The position numbers and the translations under genes are program-made. The notes beneath the pieces were generated by a model, which saw only the letters and a list, made by a program, of their open reading frames with translations, was not told where the DNA came from and searched no databases. Of a stretch of 64,000 nucleotides of DNA, positions 62,647-64,000 are shown one piece after another (within the stretch, counting starts at the first letter, position 1; each line of letters starts with the position of its first letter). The DNA is taken from the NCBI GenBank assembly GCA_019118275.1, contig DWZH01000069.1:1-64000 (forward strand), written 5' to 3'. This DNA is from Candidatus Brachybacterium merdavium. Lineage in GTDB: Bacteria; Actinomycetota; Actinomycetes; Actinomycetales; Dermabacteraceae.

Positions 62647-64000
62647 CTAACGGTTCTGGGTCTCGTCGATGATCTCGAGGACCTTGCCGCCGAGTATCTT
62701 CTCGATGACCTCGCGCCCGTTGCGGGTGGCGACGACGGCGTCCTCATCGTCGCGCGAGGCGCCTCCGGTGGGGTCGGCGTCGGGCGCAGGCGCCTCCGGC
62801 TGCGACGGGGTGCCCGACCCGAAGCGCCTGCCGGCGTTGCGTGAGGCCATGGCGGCTTCGCGGGCGAGCGCGGCCCCGGTGCGGGGACCGGTGGGCACAG
62901 GCGGCGCAGACGGCGCCGAGGACGGGTCCGCCTCGTTCAGGGCCTCGGACCACGGCTTGTCACCGGGGGGCCGGGGCTCGGTGGAGGGGGCTGGGTCCTC
63001 GGAGCGCGGCGCGGCCTGGGACCAGGAGGCCTCGGACTGGGCGGCGAGATCGGACCAGGCAGGGGCATCCGGCGAGGACGCAGGCCCGGCCGCCGCGGTG
63101 GAGCCGGGCAGCGATGCCGTCTCGGGCGGGGGCGTGCCACCGGCCTGCGACGCGGGCGCGGGCGCGGGGGCGGTGGCCGGGCGGGAGTGGACCACGCGCC
63201 CTTCGGCCAGGGCCCGTTTCAGCGCGGCCTGTCCGTAGGTGCGCGGCTCCCCCTCGGGCAGGGAGTCGCGGCCTTCGTCCTCGACGACCGGGATGTCCCC
63301 GGGCGTCACAGCGGGTGCAGGCGCAGCGGACGTCTGGGCAGTGCCGGCCGAGGGAGCATCGGCAGGTCCGGGCGCGACCACCGCCGGCCTCGTCGATGGC
63401 GCCGGGCCTGCCGATGGCGGCGGGCCTGCCGACGGGGCCGGAGCGCTGGACAAGCCGTCACTGCGCGGCGGGGTCCGCTCGGGGCCCGGTGCGAGACCGT
63501 AGGAGTCCCGCGGGTCGGGCGGGTAGGCGTCCTCGGGCTCCGGCGGGTAGGGGTCCTCGTCGGGTTCGGGCGGGAAATCGTCCCCGGGGCGAGCACTGGG
63601 GGCGGCGCCGCCGTCGGGCCGCGACGACTGGGGGCCGGACCGGTCGGGGCCGACCGGATCGGGGCGAGCAGCGGGCGACGGCTGTGTGGCGCTGGGCACG
63701 GCGTCGCCCCAGGCTCCGGACAGACGCGCCGGCGCAGTGGCCTGGGCAGCACCCTCGCCTCGCGGGCCGACATCGCCTCGCGGACCGCCGGCGCCCGCAC
63801 CGGAGTCACGGGACCAGTCGTCGCCGCCTGGGCCGGGCTCTCTCTCGCGGGTGTCGCCTGGATCGCTCCGACCGGGACCGCCCGCTCCGCGGCCGCTCGC
63901 GCCAGGTCCGCCCGCGGCGGGGCCGCCCCCGCCCGGAGCTGTGCCGCCAGGACCGCTGCTGCCGGTCCCGCCCCCGCCGGGGCCGGGATCCTCCCCGGTG
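62647..64000 (-). CDS. dnaX: DNA polymerase III subunit gamma/tau, C-terminal part (start beyond window)
   Basis: The frame is open from the window edge to TAA/TAG-type stop at 62647. Only the long, disordered Pro/Gly/Ala/Asp-rich C-terminal region is visible (about 450 codons: GGDDFPPEPDEDPYPPEP and similar), with a short ordered end, NGREVIEKILGGKVLEIIDE. That end resembles the terminus of actinobacterial DnaX, where tau contacts other replisome parts, and recR lies nearby on the same strand. The ATPase part lies outside the window, so the assignment rests on the last 40 residues and context. Confidence 0.7.
   Translation of the reverse strand, partial: TGEDPGPGGGGTGSSGPGGTAPGGGGPAAGGPGASGRGAGGPGRSDPGDTREREPGPGGDDWSRDSGAGAGGPRGDVGPRGEGAAQATAPARLSGAWGDAVPSATQPSPAARPDPVGPDRSGPQSSRPDGGAAPSARPGDDFPPEPDEDPYPPEPEDAYPPDPRDSYGLAPGPERTPPRSDGLSSAPAPSAGPPPSAGPAPSTRPAVVAPGPADAPSAGTAQTSAAPAPAVTPGDIPVVEDEGRDSLPEGEPRTYGQAALKRALAEGRVVHSRPATAPAPAPASQAGGTPPPETASLPGSTAAAGPASSPDAPAWSDLAAQSEASWSQAAPRSEDPAPSTEPRPPGDKPWSEALNEADPSSAPSAPPVPTGPRTGAALAREAAMASRNAGRRFGSGTPSQPEAPAPDADPTGGASRDDEDAVVATRNGREVIEKILGGKVLEIIDETQNR

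Overview
The window is GC-rich and densely coded, with GTG/TTG starts, ATGA/GTGA gene overlaps, Tat- and lipobox-bearing binding proteins, and carbohydrate ABC operons that carry no ATPase gene. This points to an actinobacterium of the Micrococcales; a Brachybacterium-like (Dermabacteraceae) genome is my best guess, by inference only. No rRNA, tRNA or CRISPR array was seen.

Layout. 1-9272: a glycan-use locus. A minus-strand operon (binding protein, two permeases, GH51 arabinofuranosidase cut by the window edge) faces a plus-strand sulfatase, a LacI regulator and a secreted unclassified glycosidase; three copies of one palindromic operator tie it together. 9388-16760: a decayed ECF41-type sigma factor beside DoxX, an MgtC/SapB protein, a gamma-carbonic-anhydrase-like protein, an MFS pump, adenosine deaminase, and a TetR/alpha-beta-hydrolase divergent pair. 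16957-27430 (minus): an acyltransferase with SGNH domain, HelD, a GT4 glycosyltransferase, a PRC-barrel protein, and lysC-asd-TetR. 27431-35209: a DUF559-type protein and a complete five-gene peptide/nickel-class ABC operon bracketed by palindromic repeats. 35210-40146: mannitol-dehydrogenase-family enzyme, an IS5-family insertion, a SorC regulator and a decayed locus. 40311-47509: nadE, a CUT1 sugar ABC operon and a second MgtC/SapB gene. 48038-56289: a probable glycerophosphodiester-scavenging locus (ABC importer, glycerophosphodiesterase, HAD phosphatase, SorC regulator, secreted phospholipase-D-like protein). 56333-64000: a membrane protein with recR, a GH125 mannosidase, a GyrI-like protein, a GHL10 hydrolase and the C-terminal part of dnaX.

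How parts work together. In the first locus the LacI protein probably controls uptake and breakdown of a sulfated, arabinose-containing glycan. In the 48-56 kb locus a SorC-type operator and a TAGCTT box, 59 bases apart start to start, lie upstream of both the importer operon and the secreted PLD gene, suggesting one regulon: PLD outside, importer in the membrane, GDPD and HAD phosphatase inside. Related operator cores lie before the mannitol dehydrogenase gene and the other SorC gene.

Non-coding structure is unusually rich: seven copies of a 54-55 bp nested palindrome (REP/BIME-like), mostly in pairs downstream of genes, and many 15-25 bp tandem repeats, some inside genes where they encode low-complexity extensions or insertions.
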